A DNA stretch of 64,000 bases from Cellulophaga sp. Hel_I_12 (GCF_000799565.1 NZ_JUHB01000001.1:3475501-3539500), one strand, 5' to 3'; counted from the stretch's first letter, positions 16,140 through 27,183 are shown. Notes: generated by a model from the letters alone, not told the origin. Numbers and translations: made by a program.

Positions 16140-18794
16140 ATGGAAATAGCATCAATATATGAACCGCAAAAAGTAGAGAAACGTTGGTATGATTACTGGA
16201 TGACCCATAAGTACTTTCATTCTACACCCGATGAAAGAGAACCTTATACCATCGTCATACCACCGCCAAATGTTACAGGAGTATTGCATATGGGCCATAT
16301 GTTGAACAATACAATTCAAGATGTTTTGATTCGTAAAGCGCGCTTAATGGGCAAAAATGCTTGTTGGGTGCCGGGCACAGACCATGCGTCGATAGCTACA
16401 GAGGCAAAAGTAGTAGCAAAACTGAAAGAACAAGGGATTGATAAAGCAGATTTGACACGTGAAGAATTTTTAAAACATGCTTGGGATTGGACTGATGAAT
16501 ACGGAGGCGTAATTTTAGAGCAACTAAAAAAATTAGGCTGTTCCTGCGATTGGGATAGAACTAAATTTACTTTAGATGACAATATGTCTGCTTCTGTACT
16601 TAAGGTTTTTGTGGATTTATATGAAAAAGGACTTATTTATCGGGGGTTTAGAATGGTAAATTGGGATCCAGAAGCCCTTACCACCCTATCTGATGAAGAG
16701 GTTATCTACGAAGAAAAACAAGGAAATTTATATTACATCAGCTACAAAGTAGTTGATGCAGATGAAAAAACGACCTCATTGGGGGCAGGGATGCTTACCA
16801 TTGCCACCACAAGACCTGAAACTATTTTAGGCGATACTGCTATTTGTATTAACCCGAATGATGAGCGTTATGCACATTTACGAGGTAAAAAGGCCATTGT
16901 TCCAATTAGTGGTCGTGTAATTCCCATAATTGAAGATGAGTATGTAGATATCGAATTCGGAACAGGATGTTTAAAAGTAACGCCTGCCCATGATATTAAC
17001 GACAAGGCACTTGGCGAGAAGCATCAGCTAGAAGTTATTGATATTTTGAACCCGAATGCCACTTTAAATCATCATGGCTTGCATTATGAAGGAAAAGATC
17101 GCTTTGTAGTTCGCAAAGAAATAGCCAAAGAATTAGAAGAAAAAGGGTTTTTAGTAAAAACCGAAATCCATTTAAATAAAGTAGGAACTTCGGAGCGTAC
17201 CAAAGCCGTTATTGAGCCACGATTGTCAGATCAGTGGTTTTTGAAAATGGAAGATTTGGCAAAGCCAGCCATTCAAGCCGTATTAGAAACAGATGAGGTA
17301 AAGCTATTTCCTAAAAAGTTCGAAAACACCTATCGTCATTGGATGGAAAACATTCGCGATTGGAATATTTCTCGTCAATTATGGTGGGGACAGCAAATTC
17401 CGGCCTATTACTACGGCGAAGGTGCCGAAGATTTTGTAGTGGCAGAAAGTAAAGAAGAAGCCCTGGAGAAAGCAAAGCTAAAAACAGGAAACACCGCGCT
17501 TTTAGCGGAAAATTTAAAGCAAGATGAAGATGCACTTGATACTTGGTTTTCTTCTTGGTTATGGCCTATTAGTGTTTTTAACGGAATTTTAGAACCAGAA
17601 AATAAAGAAATTGAATACTATTACCCTACGAATGATTTAGTTACAGGGCCTGATATTCTGTTTTTCTGGGTGGCCCGAATGATTATTTCAGGCTATGAAT
17701 ACCGCGATAAACCACCTTTTGAGAATGTATATTTAACGGGTTTGGTTCGTGATAAGCAAGGAAGGAAAATGTCTAAATCTTTAGGAAATTCACCTGATGC
17801 ATTAGGCCTCATTGAAGCCTACGGTGCAGATGGTGTTCGTGTTGGTTTGTTATTAAGTGCTGCCGCTGGGAATGACTTAATGTTTGATGAAGCCTTATGC
17901 CAGCAAGGAAAAAATTTCGCCAATAAAATTTGGAACGGTTTCCGACTCGTAAAGGGGTGGGAAGTAGCTGATCTTCCGCAACCAGAAGCTGCGAAATTAG
18001 GCATCGAATGGTACCATTCAAAGTTTAACCAAACACTTTTAGACATTGAAGATCACTTTAGTAAATACCGTATTTCGGATGCCTTAATGTCTATTTATAA
18101 ATTGGTTTGGGATGATTATAGTTCGACCTTACTAGAAATTGTAAAACCAGCCTATCAGCAACCTATTGATAAAACTACCTTTGATGCAGTGATTGCTATT
18201 TTCGAAAATAATTTAAAAGTATTGCACCCCTATATGCCATTTATAACAGAAGAAATTTGGCAGCATATTAAAGAACGTACGCCAGCAGAAGCTTTAGTAG
18301 TGGCCAAATGGCCATTAGCCCAGCCCGTATCCGATGCTTTAATTTCAGGATTCGACTACGCTGCTGAAGTAATTGCAGGAGTTAGAACCATCAGAAAACA
18401 AAAAAATATTCCAATGAAGGAGTATTTAAGCCTATCGGTGTTAAATGAAGGGTCGATAGCTCAAGATTGGGATGAAGTGATTAAAAAATTAACGAATATT
18501 TCGGCTATTTCTTATGTTACTGAAGCCGTTGAGGGCGCTTTGTCGTTTAGAGTAAAAAGCAACGAATATTTTATTCCGATTGCTGGCGCTATTGATATTG
18601 AAGCAGAAATTAAGAAAATCGAAGAAGAACTAAAATATACCAAAGGATTTTTAGTTTCCGTTCAAAAAAAGCTGTCTAACGAACGCTTTGTGAGTAACGC
18701 ACCAGAACAGGTGATTGCTATAGAACATCAAAAGCAAGATGATGCTCAGGCTAAAATTGAAACCTTAGAAAAGAGTTTGGCGAGTTTAAGATAG
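16140..18794 (+). CDS. valS: Valyl-tRNA synthetase
   Basis: An 884-residue class I aminoacyl-tRNA synthetase. The HIGH motif is HMGH at 50-53, and KMSKS is exact at 543-547. The CP1 editing domain lies between ([10 protein letters not shown]). A C-terminal coiled-coil tRNA-binding arm is seen in [17 protein letters not shown]. It charges tRNA-Val and edits threonine. The length is normal. There is no obvious intrinsic terminator after it. Confidence 0.96.
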   Translation: MEIASIYEPQKVEKRWYDYWMTHKYFHSTPDEREPYTIVIPPPNVTGVLHMGHMLNNTIQDVLIRKARLMGKNACWVPGTDHASIATEAKVVAKLKEQGIDKADLTREEFLKHAWDWTDEYGGVILEQLKKLGCSCDWDRTKFTLDDNMSASVLKVFVDLYEKGLIYRGFRMVNWDPEALTTLSDEEVIYEEKQGNLYYISYKVVDADEKTTSLGAGMLTIATTRPETILGDTAICINPNDERYAHLRGKKAIVPISGRVIPIIEDEYVDIEFGTGCLKVTPAHDINDKALGEKHQLEVIDILNPNATLNHHGLHYEGKDRFVVRKEIAKELEEKGFLVKTEIHLNKVGTSERTKAVIEPRLSDQWFLKMEDLAKPAIQAVLETDEVKLFPKKFENTYRHWMENIRDWNISRQLWWGQQIPAYYYGEGAEDFVVAESKEEALEKAKLKTGNTALLAENLKQDEDALDTWFSSWLWPISVFNGILEPENKEIEYYYPTNDLVTGPDILFFWVARMIISGYEYRDKPPFENVYLTGLVRDKQGRKMSKSLGNSPDALGLIEAYGADGVRVGLLLSAAAGNDLMFDEALCQQGKNFANKIWNGFRLVKGWEVADLPQPEAAKLGIEWYHSKFNQTLLDIEDHFSKYRISDALMSIYKLVWDDYSSTLLEIVKPAYQQPIDKTTFDAVIAIFENNLKVLHPYMPFITEEIWQHIKERTPAEALVVAKWPLAQPVSDALISGFDYAAEVIAGVRTIRKQKNIPMKEYLSLSVLNEGSIAQDWDEVIKKLTNISAISYVTEAVEGALSFRVKSNEYFIPIAGAIDIEAEIKKIEEELKYTKGFLVSVQKKLSNERFVSNAPEQVIAIEHQKQDDAQAKIETLEKSLASLR

Positions 18795-19012
18795 GCTGAA
18801 AGCCAGCTATCCCACTTCGACTGTACTCAGTGCAACGCCCAAAGGGGAACTAAAAAAATTCTGTTTTTGGGTTTTAGGAAAAAGTCAAAAGGCGAAAGGC
18901 CAATGTTGAAAGTCAAGAGTCAAAAGCCAAGAACCTAGAACTTATGCTTTAATTTTAAAGGTGTTGAAAGTTCTTCGTTTAATTTTTTTAAAAAAACAAC
19001 GATTCAAAAAAA
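18795..19012. repeat. Intergenic remnant repeats, including a 7-nt periodic array (18881-18943)
   Basis: No gene is seen in these 218 bp. The first part holds CTTCGACTGTACTCAGTGC, which resembles a dispersed intergenic repeat seen in many flavobacteria. Next comes an array of nine degenerate heptamers with consensus AAAGTCA from 18881 to 18943: each unit starts with a purine-rich AAAG/AGAG/AGAA and keeps the 7-nt phase without interruption. Origin and role are unknown. Confidence 0.55.
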
Positions 19013-19624
19013 ATGAAAATAATCGCTATCGGCAAAAATTACGTGACAGATGTGCGTGAAATGCCATCGGAAAAAGTCGTTCCGATTATATTTACCAAAG
19101 CCGATACCACGCTTTTGGAGGATAATAAAGATTTGGTTTTGCCTACTTTTTCGAGGGAGGTTTGGTATGAGGCCGAATTGGCTTTTAGAATTGGTAAAAC
19201 CTGTAAAAATGCTGAGCTCCAAAATGCCCTAGACTTTATTGATGCAGTTACCTTATCAAATGATTTAACGGCTAAAGATGTACTGGTGGCAAGTAAAGCC
19301 TTGCAAGGTCCTTGGGATTTAGCAAAAGGTTTTGATGGGGCAACCCCTATAGGTTTTTTTTATCCAATAGCTGATTTTGCTGATGTAGATAATATCAATT
19401 TTTCTTTTGAAGTAAATGGTGTTGAAGTTCAAAATGGCAATAGTAGCCATATGATTACCAAATTAACCGATCTACTGGTCTATGTTTCATCGATTATGAC
19501 CTTGAATGTTGGGGATATTATTTTAACGGGTACACCGCCTCTTGGTGTGGGAAAAGTGAATTCAGGAGACCTGATGATCGGCTATTTAGAGGGTAAAAAA
19601 GTATTGGAGACAAAGGTGGTATAG
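19013..19624 (+). CDS. Fumarylacetoacetate hydrolase family protein
   Basis: A 203-residue single-domain FAH-family enzyme. Metal-binding acidic residues are seen in the EVWYEAELAFRIGK segment, DLTAKD (about residues 83-88) and the Lys-rich WDLAKGFDG. The C-terminal ILTGTPPLGVG loop is diagnostic. Members hydrolyse or decarboxylate beta-diketo acids such as acylpyruvates or oxaloacetate; the exact substrate cannot be called. It stands alone between two repeat-rich spacers. Confidence 0.88.
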   Translation: MKIIAIGKNYVTDVREMPSEKVVPIIFTKADTTLLEDNKDLVLPTFSREVWYEAELAFRIGKTCKNAELQNALDFIDAVTLSNDLTAKDVLVASKALQGPWDLAKGFDGATPIGFFYPIADFADVDNINFSFEVNGVEVQNGNSSHMITKLTDLLVYVSSIMTLNVGDIILTGTPPLGVGKVNSGDLMIGYLEGKKVLETKVV

Positions 19625-19882
19625 CACAAGCGACTTTTAGTTTAGGCATAAAAAAGGTGTTTCGAAGTGTCAAGGTAAGATCAGGTTCAGTAGCTTCACT
19701 AGCAAAAGCACTTTGAAAACGGAGCATTAGGGATTAAGAACTACGGATGCCCTAGGTTCTTCTCTGGACTTATGCTATACATGAAGTGCTAAAATTTGTT
19801 ACTTCTAAACCAAAAACAATTATAAAAAACAGCTTATTTAAGCCGTACATTTGCATCGTTTTATCAAAAGGAAATTGGGTAT
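19625..19882. other. Spacer with inverted and 7-nt periodic fragments, promoter element
   Basis: No gene is seen in 258 bp. Near-complementary arms TTTCGAAGTG (19660-19669) and CACTTTGAAA (19709-19718) could pair. Around 19724-19751 there are a few phased heptamers carrying ATTA/ATTA/ACTA. A TACATTTG element at 19846-19853 fits a -7 box for the SDR gene, with start of transcription near 19860. Confidence 0.4.
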
Positions 19883-21454
19883 ATGGATTCTGACACATCA
19901 AACGAAATGGGGGAGGAGACTAAGGAAAAAATTAGTCAAGAAGAGATTGACAAATGTATTCGTACACTTGAAAAATTAGTTGACGCCTCTCATATTGTTT
20001 TAGCACTATCCGAAGAAAACCGTGTAGCGCTGTTAAAAGCGGCGGGCAGGTTGTCAAGACCTGATCGTGACGCCTTCAAGCAATCTAAAAAAGATGCTGA
20101 AAAAATTGCTAAACGCAAAATGATAGAGCGCGACAAGCATGCACGTAAAGAAACAGGTATCAGAAGTGCTCGTGAAGCTGTAGTTTTTAAAGCACCCATT
20201 TTATTAGAAGCCCCAAAATTAAAATCTTTGGAGGAGCAAGAATTAGAATCTCCAAGAAATTGTTATGTCTGCAAAACGGTATATACAAAGTTGCATCATT
20301 TTTATGACAGCATGTGTCAAGATTGTGGTGATTTTAATTACGCCAAACGTTTTCAAACGGCCGATTTGGAGGGGCAGGTGGCCATTGTAACCGGTTCTCG
20401 TTTAAAAATTGGCTACCACATTAGCTTAATTTTATTGCGTTCTGGAGCCACTGTCGTTGCGACCACAAGATTCCCTGTAGACGCTGCTTTGCGATTTTCT
20501 CAAGAAGATGATTTTTCGAAATGGGGGCATCGCCTTAAAATTCACGGTTTAGATTTGCGTCATATTCCGAGTGTGGAAATTTTCTGTAATTTTATAGAAC
20601 AACAGTATGATCGCTTAGATATTTTAATAAATAATGCAGCACAAACTGTTCGCAGGCCCGCTGGTTTTTATCAGCATTTAATGAGAAATGAAGAACTAGC
20701 TGTTGCCGATATGCCAAAAGCTGCGCAACAAGTATTAAAGGACCACTTGTATTGCTTAAATGAATTAAACACCCTAGGCAAAAATACCTCAAGCCAACAA
20801 AATAATACCTTAGCCGTTACTTGGCACGCGCCAGAACCTGGAATTGGGATCCGTGCATCGGCAAAATTATCACAGATTCCCTATAGTTTTGATAACTCAC
20901 TGTCTACCAAAGAAGTCTTCCCAGAGGGACAATTAGACGCTGATTTACAACAAGTAGATTTGCGAAAAACCAATAGCTGGAGACTTAAGCTAGGCGAAAT
21001 AGAAACGCCTGAAATGATAGAGGTGCAACTCGTAAATGCTGTAGCTCCTTTTGTTTTGTGCAACCGACTTTCGCGTTTAATGCGAAAAGAAAATACAGGT
21101 AAAAAGCACATCATTAATGTATCGGCGATGGAAGGCAAATTTCATCGATTTTACAAAGAAGATCGGCATCCGCATACCAACATGGCAAAAGCAGCTTTAA
21201 ATATGATGACCCATACCTCTGCTTTAGATTTTGCAACAGACGGTGTCTTTATGAATGCTGTGGATACGGGCTGGGTAACCGATGAAGATCCTGCGGAATT
21301 ATCTAAAAAGAAACAAGAAGTACATGATTTTCAACCTCCTTTAGATATTGTTGATGGAGCTGCACGTGTTTTAGATCCATTAATAGATGGTATTAATACA
21401 GGAAAACACTGGTGTGGTAAATTTTTGAAAGATTACAGGCCTATTGATTGGTAA
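19883..21454 (+). CDS. Zinc-ribbon-containing SDR-family oxidoreductase, atypical active site
   Basis: A 523-residue protein. Residues 1-120 are charged and helical. A likely zinc ribbon follows (Cys127, Cys130, Cys145, Cys148 as two CxxC pairs), then a short-chain dehydrogenase/reductase domain from about 163. The nucleotide loop reads TGSRLKIG (170-177) where TGxxxGIG is usual, and NNAAQ matches NNAG. The catalytic Ser is Ser414 in NVSAMEG and Lys436 is in NMAKAAL. The position of the catalytic Tyr in YxxxK is Thr432; Tyr424 is the nearest tyrosine. An insert of about 100 residues sits between NNAA and the active site. Activity and substrate are unknown. Confidence 0.8.
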   Translation: MDSDTSNEMGEETKEKISQEEIDKCIRTLEKLVDASHIVLALSEENRVALLKAAGRLSRPDRDAFKQSKKDAEKIAKRKMIERDKHARKETGIRSAREAVVFKAPILLEAPKLKSLEEQELESPRNCYVCKTVYTKLHHFYDSMCQDCGDFNYAKRFQTADLEGQVAIVTGSRLKIGYHISLILLRSGATVVATTRFPVDAALRFSQEDDFSKWGHRLKIHGLDLRHIPSVEIFCNFIEQQYDRLDILINNAAQTVRRPAGFYQHLMRNEELAVADMPKAAQQVLKDHLYCLNELNTLGKNTSSQQNNTLAVTWHAPEPGIGIRASAKLSQIPYSFDNSLSTKEVFPEGQLDADLQQVDLRKTNSWRLKLGEIETPEMIEVQLVNAVAPFVLCNRLSRLMRKENTGKKHIINVSAMEGKFHRFYKEDRHPHTNMAKAALNMMTHTSALDFATDGVFMNAVDTGWVTDEDPAELSKKKQEVHDFQPPLDIVDGAARVLDPLIDGINTGKHWCGKFLKDYRPIDW

Positions 21455-21543
21455 TTTTTTATTGAGACTTTCCTAGTACATTTTTGTATCTTTAATAGCT
21501 ATTTTAATTCGCTATTCTATAGTACTTGTTTAAATTGTGTTGT

Positions 21544-22809
21544 ATGGAAACCTATGCTAATGCTTTACTTTATGCCATTCCTTTTTTTATCGTTTTATTG
21601 GTGATAGAAATAAGCTATGGTTATTTTGTTAAAAAGCAAACCTATAAAGTGCTAGATACTGTTTCGAGTATCAGTTCTGGCTTAACAAACATTGTAAAAG
21701 ATTCATTAGGCTTAGCCTTGGTTGTGGTTAGTTACCCCTTTTTATATGAGTATTTAGCAGTAACGACAATTAAGGCTACTTGGTTGGTTTGGTTGCTTGC
21801 CTTTATAATCATTGACTTTGCAGGCTATTGGAATCATCGTTTAAGCCATAAAATTAATATTTTTTGGAATCAACATGTAATTCACCACAGTAGTGAAGAA
21901 TTTAACTTGTCTTGTGCCTTACGCCAGCCTATTTCAAACCTTATAGGGTATTTTTCTATTTTATTGATTCCTGCGGCTGTATTGGGAGTTCCTTATAAGG
22001 TCATTGCAATTTTAGCTCCTGTTCATTTATTTGCCCAATTTTGGTACCATACCAAGCATATCGGTAAAATGGGTTGGTTAGAATACGTAATTGTGACCCC
22101 TTCACAACATAGAGTACATCATGCGATTAATCCAGAATATATTGACAAAAACTTAGGGCAAATACTTTCTATTTGGGATCGACTTTTTGGTACATTTCAG
22201 GAAGAATTGGATGAGGTGCCGCCTCAATTTGGAATTCTAAAACCTGCAAATACATGGAACCCTTTCTTTATAAATTTTCAACATTTTGCTCAATTGTTTA
22301 AAGATGCTTGGCGTACGAATAGCTATTACGATAAAATAAGAATATGGTTTATGCCCACGGGATGGAGGCCAAAAGACGTCGTGGCTAAATACCCTGTTAC
22401 AATTATTGAAGATGTATATAATTTTAAACGCTATGAAACACCAGCAACTTTTTCCTTTCAACTCTATATCATACTGCAAATGCTAATGCATTTAGTATTC
22501 CTATTATTTATGTTTTATAATTATAGTGCTATTGGTTTTCAAGGATTATTAGCCTACGGAGCTTTTCTGTTTTTTGGAATATTCTCCTACACTTTGTTGA
22601 TGGATGGGAATAAGTATGCAAAATACCTTGAGCTTTTTAGGGCTTTGTTAGGCGTAATTTTTATAGGTATTACTGGTAATTGGTTTGGCTTAAATCAGTT
22701 TATACCATATGGAAGTTACCTGATTCTTTTTTACTTTTTAGGATCAGCATGGGCCGCCCAGTATTTTACCCGCACTAAAATACTCGGAAGATTTAAAAAA
22801 ACACTATAG
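21544..22809 (+). CDS. Sterol desaturase/fatty acid hydroxylase family membrane protein
   Basis: 421 residues from Met at 21544 (METYANALL); an upstream Met at 21526 adds six residues. Transmembrane helices fill the first 90 and last 130 residues. The di-iron histidine boxes are present: HRLSH, HVIHHS and HRVHH. These enzymes hydroxylate or desaturate lipids with O2. The C-terminal half (residues about 290-421) adds further membrane helices beyond the core domain. Substrate is unknown. Confidence 0.88.
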   Translation: METYANALLYAIPFFIVLLVIEISYGYFVKKQTYKVLDTVSSISSGLTNIVKDSLGLALVVVSYPFLYEYLAVTTIKATWLVWLLAFIIIDFAGYWNHRLSHKINIFWNQHVIHHSSEEFNLSCALRQPISNLIGYFSILLIPAAVLGVPYKVIAILAPVHLFAQFWYHTKHIGKMGWLEYVIVTPSQHRVHHAINPEYIDKNLGQILSIWDRLFGTFQEELDEVPPQFGILKPANTWNPFFINFQHFAQLFKDAWRTNSYYDKIRIWFMPTGWRPKDVVAKYPVTIIEDVYNFKRYETPATFSFQLYIILQMLMHLVFLLFMFYNYSAIGFQGLLAYGAFLFFGIFSYTLLMDGNKYAKYLELFRALLGVIFIGITGNWFGLNQFIPYGSYLILFYFLGSAWAAQYFTRTKILGRFKKTL

Positions 22810-22812
22810 AAA

Positions 22813-23082
22813 TTATTGCTTATCGATGAATTCTTTTTTGACTAAGGCGATGTATTTCTTCATCGCATCTTTTCTAGATAAGTTTTTTGCTTGAAATAAA
22901 GCATTGGCTTTAAACGCATTAATAAGTGGCGTTCTACTGCCTGGATTATCAAAGTTTTCGTTGGCTATTTTATAGTACGCGTATAACTTTAAAAGCAAAT
23001 CTGCAGGGAGCGCTTCGGTGTAGTTGTTCATAAAACTAACCGCTTTTACAAAGTCCTTCTCCAGTTTTTCAGGCATCTTCAT
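22813..23082 (-). CDS. Acyl-CoA-binding protein
   Basis: An 89-residue four-helix protein of the ACBP family. Recognisable marks are FVKAVSFM, the LLKLYAYYKIAN helix 2 and the AMKKYIALVKK end. ACBPs bind long-chain acyl-CoA and shuttle it to membrane lipid synthesis. It is the last gene of the phospholipid cluster, overlapping psd by 14 bp, which fits such a role. Confidence 0.88.
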   Translation of the reverse strand: MKMPEKLEKDFVKAVSFMNNYTEALPADLLLKLYAYYKIANENFDNPGSRTPLINAFKANALFQAKNLSRKDAMKKYIALVKKEFIDKQ

Positions 23083-23737
23083 TTTTTACAATACTTGCTA
23101 TACATGTTTTTGCGCCTACAACTTTTTGATTTAGCTTAACTGTAATTGCGCAATCTAAAGGTAAGAATAAATCTACTCTTGAACCAAACTTTATAAAACC
23201 AGCATCGTCACCTTGATGAACACTGTCTCCTTTTTCTGCATAGTTAACGATTCTTCTCGCTAATGCTCCTGCAATTTGTCGGTATAGAATTTCGCCAAAT
23301 TTTGGTGTTTTCACTACAATAGTTGTGCGTTCATTTTCCTCACTAGCCTTAGGATGCCAAGCCACTAAATACTTCCCAGGATGATATTTTGAATACACTA
23401 TTTGTCCACTGGCAGGATATCTAGTAACATGCACGTTAATAGGTGACATAAAAATAGATACTTGTTTACGTTTGCCTTTGAAATATTCGTTTTCTTCAAC
23501 TTCTTCTATCACGACAACTTTACCATCAACTGGAGCTAGAATTTCATTAAAATCTTTATGTACTTTCCTTGTAGGGTTTCTAAAAAATTGCAAAACAATA
23601 ATTAAAAAAGCAAGTGCTATTAGTTGTATGGCCATTTTAAGCCAAAAAACTGGTATGAAATAATTAGCTGCAAGAATGACTATAGCTGCAAGAAAAAAGC
23701 TAATTAAAATAATTTTTTGTCCTTCTTTATGAAACAT
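23069..23737 (-). CDS. psd: Phosphatidylserine decarboxylase family protein
   Basis: A 222-residue short-form decarboxylase. Two N-terminal membrane helices (about 8-48) anchor it. Residues APVDGKVVV and FMSPINVHVTR are family marks. The self-cleavage site that forms the pyruvoyl group is expected at Gly-Ser in KFGSRVDLFLP. It converts phosphatidylserine to phosphatidylethanolamine. The gene overlaps cdsA by 11 bp and the ACBP gene by 14 bp. Confidence 0.92.
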   Translation of the reverse strand: MFHKEGQKIILISFFLAAIVILAANYFIPVFWLKMAIQLIALAFLIIVLQFFRNPTRKVHKDFNEILAPVDGKVVVIEEVEENEYFKGKRKQVSIFMSPINVHVTRYPASGQIVYSKYHPGKYLVAWHPKASEENERTTIVVKTPKFGEILYRQIAGALARRIVNYAEKGDSVHQGDDAGFIKFGSRVDLFLPLDCAITVKLNQKVVGAKTCIASIVKNEDA

Positions 23738-24542
23738 AATTAAATATATTTAAGGTTAGGTATACAAAGGGTGCAGCAAAAACAAGACTATCCAAGCGAT
23801 CTAGCATTCCACCATGTCCAGGTAATATAGCCCCACTGTCTTTTACTCCGGCATCTCTTTTAAATTTCGATTCTAACAAATCGCCAACACTACCACAGAT
23901 TACAATAATCAAGGCTAGTATAAGCCATTGTTGAAGTGTTAAACTAGTTTCATATTGAGCGATAAAATAAGCCGCAATGAGTGCAAATACTAATCCACCA
24001 ATAGTTCCTTCCCATGTTTTTTTAGGAGATACCCTTGGAAATAGTTTGTTTTTTCCTATGGTTTTTCCCACCAAATAAGCAAAAGAATCATTTACCCAGA
24101 TCAGGATAAAAAAGCCCATGATTAATAATTTAGCAAAAGTATTATTTTGGTAAGGAATCATGGTCAAAAAGATACACCCCCCACCGATATAAAAAAGGCC
24201 GATAAGGAACTTTTGTAGCGTGTTGTACTTTATTTCTTTTTTTGAAAACAAGTAGAATAACAAAATAGTATTAATCGTTATGGTAATGAACATCAAAACG
24301 TTTATTACCGAGGCGCTGTAGTTATACCCATGAAGTAAGTGTATAAAGATCCACCACAGGGTGAGATAAGCGGCAAAAATATAGTAGCCTTTTAGATGTG
24401 TCATTCTTTTAAACTCGTACAAACAAGCTAAGCCAAAAGCCATAAATAAGAAATCAAAAGCATCAGAACTTAAAAATATGGCGGAAAGCAAAAGCACTAC
24501 ATAAACAATACCTGTAATCAACCTCCTAAAAACTTCTCCCAT
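23727..24542 (-). CDS. cdsA: Phosphatidate cytidylyltransferase
   Basis: A 271-residue integral membrane enzyme with about eight hydrophobic helices that makes CDP-diacylglycerol from phosphatidate and CTP. The signature is seen in SPKKTWEGTIGG and, later, GDLLESKFKRDAGVKDSG followed by GHGGMLDRLDS, including the metal-binding acidic residues. It starts 1 bp after the LUD-domain gene. Confidence 0.95.
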   Translation of the reverse strand: MGEVFRRLITGIVYVVLLLSAIFLSSDAFDFLFMAFGLACLYEFKRMTHLKGYYIFAAYLTLWWIFIHLLHGYNYSASVINVLMFITITINTILLFYLFSKKEIKYNTLQKFLIGLFYIGGGCIFLTMIPYQNNTFAKLLIMGFFILIWVNDSFAYLVGKTIGKNKLFPRVSPKKTWEGTIGGLVFALIAAYFIAQYETSLTLQQWLILALIIVICGSVGDLLESKFKRDAGVKDSGAILPGHGGMLDRLDSLVFAAPFVYLTLNIFNYVS

Positions 24543-24543
24543 T

Positions 24544-25155
24544 CTATAAATCTTCCAAAAGTATAAGATACAAATTTTTAGAACTACTACCGTAGGTTAG
24601 AAAATCGTTTTTATTTTCTTTTGCGTTTTGAAAATGTTTAATCGTTGTAATATTCGATGGAATGCCGTTTTGGTGTTTTTTCTTGATTTTTTTTAAACCT
24701 TCTCCAATAGAGGATACGAGTTGACTTGTGGTCGCAAAAACTATAAAATTATCTGGTAATTCATCTAATTTTTTTTCTCGCAATTGATTCGAGCATATCA
24801 ATATAGATCCATTTTGAGCGACTAGATGCTCACAGGTCGTAAAAAATATTCCAGACTCGGTATTCTTGTCAGTAAAAGAAATGGCTTCTTTAGAAAATTT
24901 AGCTTGTAGCCTTTCGTCCATAGCGAAAAAAGCCATTTCTTTCCAATTATTTTCTTCAATAATATCGCTTAACGCTTGCCTGACGTCTTGGAAATCGACG
25001 CAATAAATGAATTTACCTCCATTTTTTTTGAAATAAATAGTGAATTTTTCATCAGCAGGAATATCGAGATCGGGCATATGAACGCCTCTAGTATCGTCAG
25101 TTTCTGTGGAAACCTTTTTTTTACCTCCTCTAAAGAGTTTCTCGAATAACCCCAT
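24544..25155 (-). CDS. LUD-domain protein
   Basis: A 203-residue protein with a LutC/YkgG-type LUD domain: the central FFTTCEHLVAQNGSILICS and the later IVFATTSQLVSSIGEGL segments carry the conserved family pattern. LUD proteins occur in lactate-utilisation complexes, but here no lutA or lutB is present; instead it lies in a conserved flavobacterial block with ftsH and cdsA, so a lactate role is doubtful. The actual function is unknown. Confidence 0.82.
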   Translation of the reverse strand: MGLFEKLFRGGKKKVSTETDDTRGVHMPDLDIPADEKFTIYFKKNGGKFIYCVDFQDVRQALSDIIEENNWKEMAFFAMDERLQAKFSKEAISFTDKNTESGIFFTTCEHLVAQNGSILICSNQLREKKLDELPDNFIVFATTSQLVSSIGEGLKKIKKKHQNGIPSNITTIKHFQNAKENKNDFLTYGSSSKNLYLILLEDL

Positions 25156-25179
25156 TTATTTAAAATTCAAAAATACTAT

Positions 25180-27183
25180 TTATTCTTTTGTTGGCTCCAT
25201 GTTACTATTTTGTTCTTCTTCCAATTTTGAGTTTTCTTCAGCTTTCGCAGCAGCTTCTTCAGCCACATCTTTTTCAAAAGGCCTTTTGCCGAAAATCTTT
25301 TCTAAATCATCCTTAAAGATAACTTCTTTTTCTAATAAACGCGTAGCTAAGGTAGTAAGTTTGTCTTTGTGGTTTTCTAGAAGCTCAACAGCTCTTTTGT
25401 ATTGCTCTTCAATTAATATAGAAATTTCTTGATCGATGGTCCGAGCTGTTTCCTCACTATACGGTTTAGAGAATCCGTAAGAATCTTGACCTGAAGAATC
25501 GTAATAGGTTAAATTACCTATTTTGTCATTTAAACCATAAATGGTCACCATGGCTCTTGCTTGCTTCGTTACTTTTTCTAAGTCGCTTAGTGCTCCTGTA
25601 GATATTTTATTGAAAATAACCTTTTCGGCTGCTCGGCCTCCTAAAGTAGCACACATTTCGTCTTTCATTTGGTCTGGTCTAACGATAAGGCGCTCTTCTG
25701 GCAAATACCAAGCTGCTCCTAAGGACTGTCCTCTTGGGACAATGGTGACCTTTACCAAAGGCGCTGCATGCTCGAGCATCCAACTCACGGTGGCATGGCC
25801 AGCTTCATGATAAGCAATAGTTTCTTTTTCTCCTGGGGTAATAATTTTATTTTTCTTCTCCAGACCACCTACAATTCTATCTACGGCATCTAAAAAGTCT
25901 TGTTTCGTCACCGCTTTTTTCTCCTTACGAGCGGCTATAAGTGCGGCTTCATTACAAACATTAGCGATATCTGCTCCAGAAAAACCTGGTGTTTGCTTCG
26001 CAAGAAAATCTAAATCTAAAGTTTCTGCTGTTTTGATGGGGCGTAAGTGTACCTCAAAAATTTCTTTACGTTCTCTAATGTCCGGTAAATCCACATAAAT
26101 TTGTCTGTCGAAACGACCAGCTCGCATCAGGGCTTTATCTAAAACATCGGCCCTGTTCGTAGCAGCTAAGACAATTACATTAGTGTTGGTGCCAAAACCG
26201 TCCATTTCAGTTAGCAACTGATTTAGGGTATTTTCACGCTCATCATTAGAGCCTGTCATATTATTTTTTCCTCTTGCTCTACCAATGGCATCGATCTCAT
26301 CAATAAAGATGATGGCAGGAGATTTGTCTTTTGCTTGTTTAAATAGGTCACGCACTCTTGAGGCTCCAACCCCTACAAACATTTCCACAAAATCTGAACC
26401 AGACAATGAAAAGAAAGGCACTTTTGCCTCGCCAGCAACCGCTTTAGCTAAAAGCGTTTTACCGGTACCCGGAGGGCCCACTAATAAAGCTCCTTTTGGG
26501 ATTTTACCTCCTAAAGAAGTGTATTTGTCAGGATTTCTTAAAAAATCTACAATTTCTTCGACCTCTTCCTTAGCACCTTCCAAACCGGCAACATCTTTAA
26601 AAGAAGTTCTTGTATCTGTTTTTTCATCAAAAAGTTTTGCCTTAGATTTTCCAATATTGAAAATTTGGCCACCAGCACCGCCTCCGCCACCGCCAGACAT
26701 TCTTCGCATTAAGTAGATCCAAATACCGATAATTAAAACAAAAGGTAAAATACTCAATAATATATCGCCAAATACATTCGATTCTGTGGTATAATCTATA
26801 ACCGTATCTAAATTGTTCTCAGCTTTGATGCTTTTAATATCGTTTTCAAAATTCTGAGGGTCTCCATAATCGAGCACGTATTGTGGCGTTTCCGTCCCAG
26901 ACATGCCAAAGGGCTTGTTCGCTGCTGTTTTATGAACATCTTTCGTTAAAGCTTCTTCTGTTAAAAAAACTTTTGCTTGTCTTGTGTTTGTTACAATAAG
27001 AATCTTAGAAACATCCCCGTTTCTTAAGTAATCTTGCAGCTTTGATGTTGTTGTTTTTTCAGTACTAGATAAATTAGTACTGCTAAATATTTGGAAGCCA
27101 ATTAATAAAATTGCTATAATTCCATAAATCCACCAAGAGTTAAACTTTGGTTTTTTAGGACTTGTATTATTTTCTTTCGCCAT
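25180..27183 (-). CDS. ftsH: ATP-dependent zinc metalloprotease FtsH
   Basis: A 667-residue membrane AAA+ protease. Two transmembrane helices (about 18-34 and 138-158) flank a periplasmic domain. A glycine-rich hinge follows at about 164-172. Walker A is GPPGTGKT at 236-243, Walker B IIFIDEID near 291-298, the second region of homology contains [18 protein letters not shown], and the zinc site is HEAGH at 459-463. It degrades misfolded membrane proteins and regulators such as LpxC in other bacteria. It begins 12 bp after rsfS. The C-terminus is Glu- and Ala-rich. Confidence 0.96.
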   Translation of the reverse strand: MAKENNTSPKKPKFNSWWIYGIIAILLIGFQIFSSTNLSSTEKTTTSKLQDYLRNGDVSKILIVTNTRQAKVFLTEEALTKDVHKTAANKPFGMSGTETPQYVLDYGDPQNFENDIKSIKAENNLDTVIDYTTESNVFGDILLSILPFVLIIGIWIYLMRRMSGGGGGGAGGQIFNIGKSKAKLFDEKTDTRTSFKDVAGLEGAKEEVEEIVDFLRNPDKYTSLGGKIPKGALLVGPPGTGKTLLAKAVAGEAKVPFFSLSGSDFVEMFVGVGASRVRDLFKQAKDKSPAIIFIDEIDAIGRARGKNNMTGSNDERENTLNQLLTEMDGFGTNTNVIVLAATNRADVLDKALMRAGRFDRQIYVDLPDIRERKEIFEVHLRPIKTAETLDLDFLAKQTPGFSGADIANVCNEAALIAARKEKKAVTKQDFLDAVDRIVGGLEKKNKIITPGEKETIAYHEAGHATVSWMLEHAAPLVKVTIVPRGQSLGAAWYLPEERLIVRPDQMKDEMCATLGGRAAEKVIFNKISTGALSDLEKVTKQARAMVTIYGLNDKIGNLTYYDSSGQDSYGFSKPYSEETARTIDQEISILIEEQYKRAVELLENHKDKLTTLATRLLEKEVIFKDDLEKIFGKRPFEKDVAEEAAAKAEENSKLEEEQNSNMEPTKE

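Noticed and set aside
18881..18943. Heptamer array as a CRISPR-like repeat
   Set aside because: Units are 7 nt with no spacers and degenerate; no cas genes in the window.
24544..25155. LUD-domain gene as part of a lactate-utilisation operon
   Set aside because: No lutA or lutB homologue is present; neighbours are ftsH and cdsA.
26285..26716. 143-codon plus-strand ORF inside ftsH
   Set aside because: It runs antisense to the AAA domain; the Pro-rich tail is the complement of the Gly-rich FtsH hinge.
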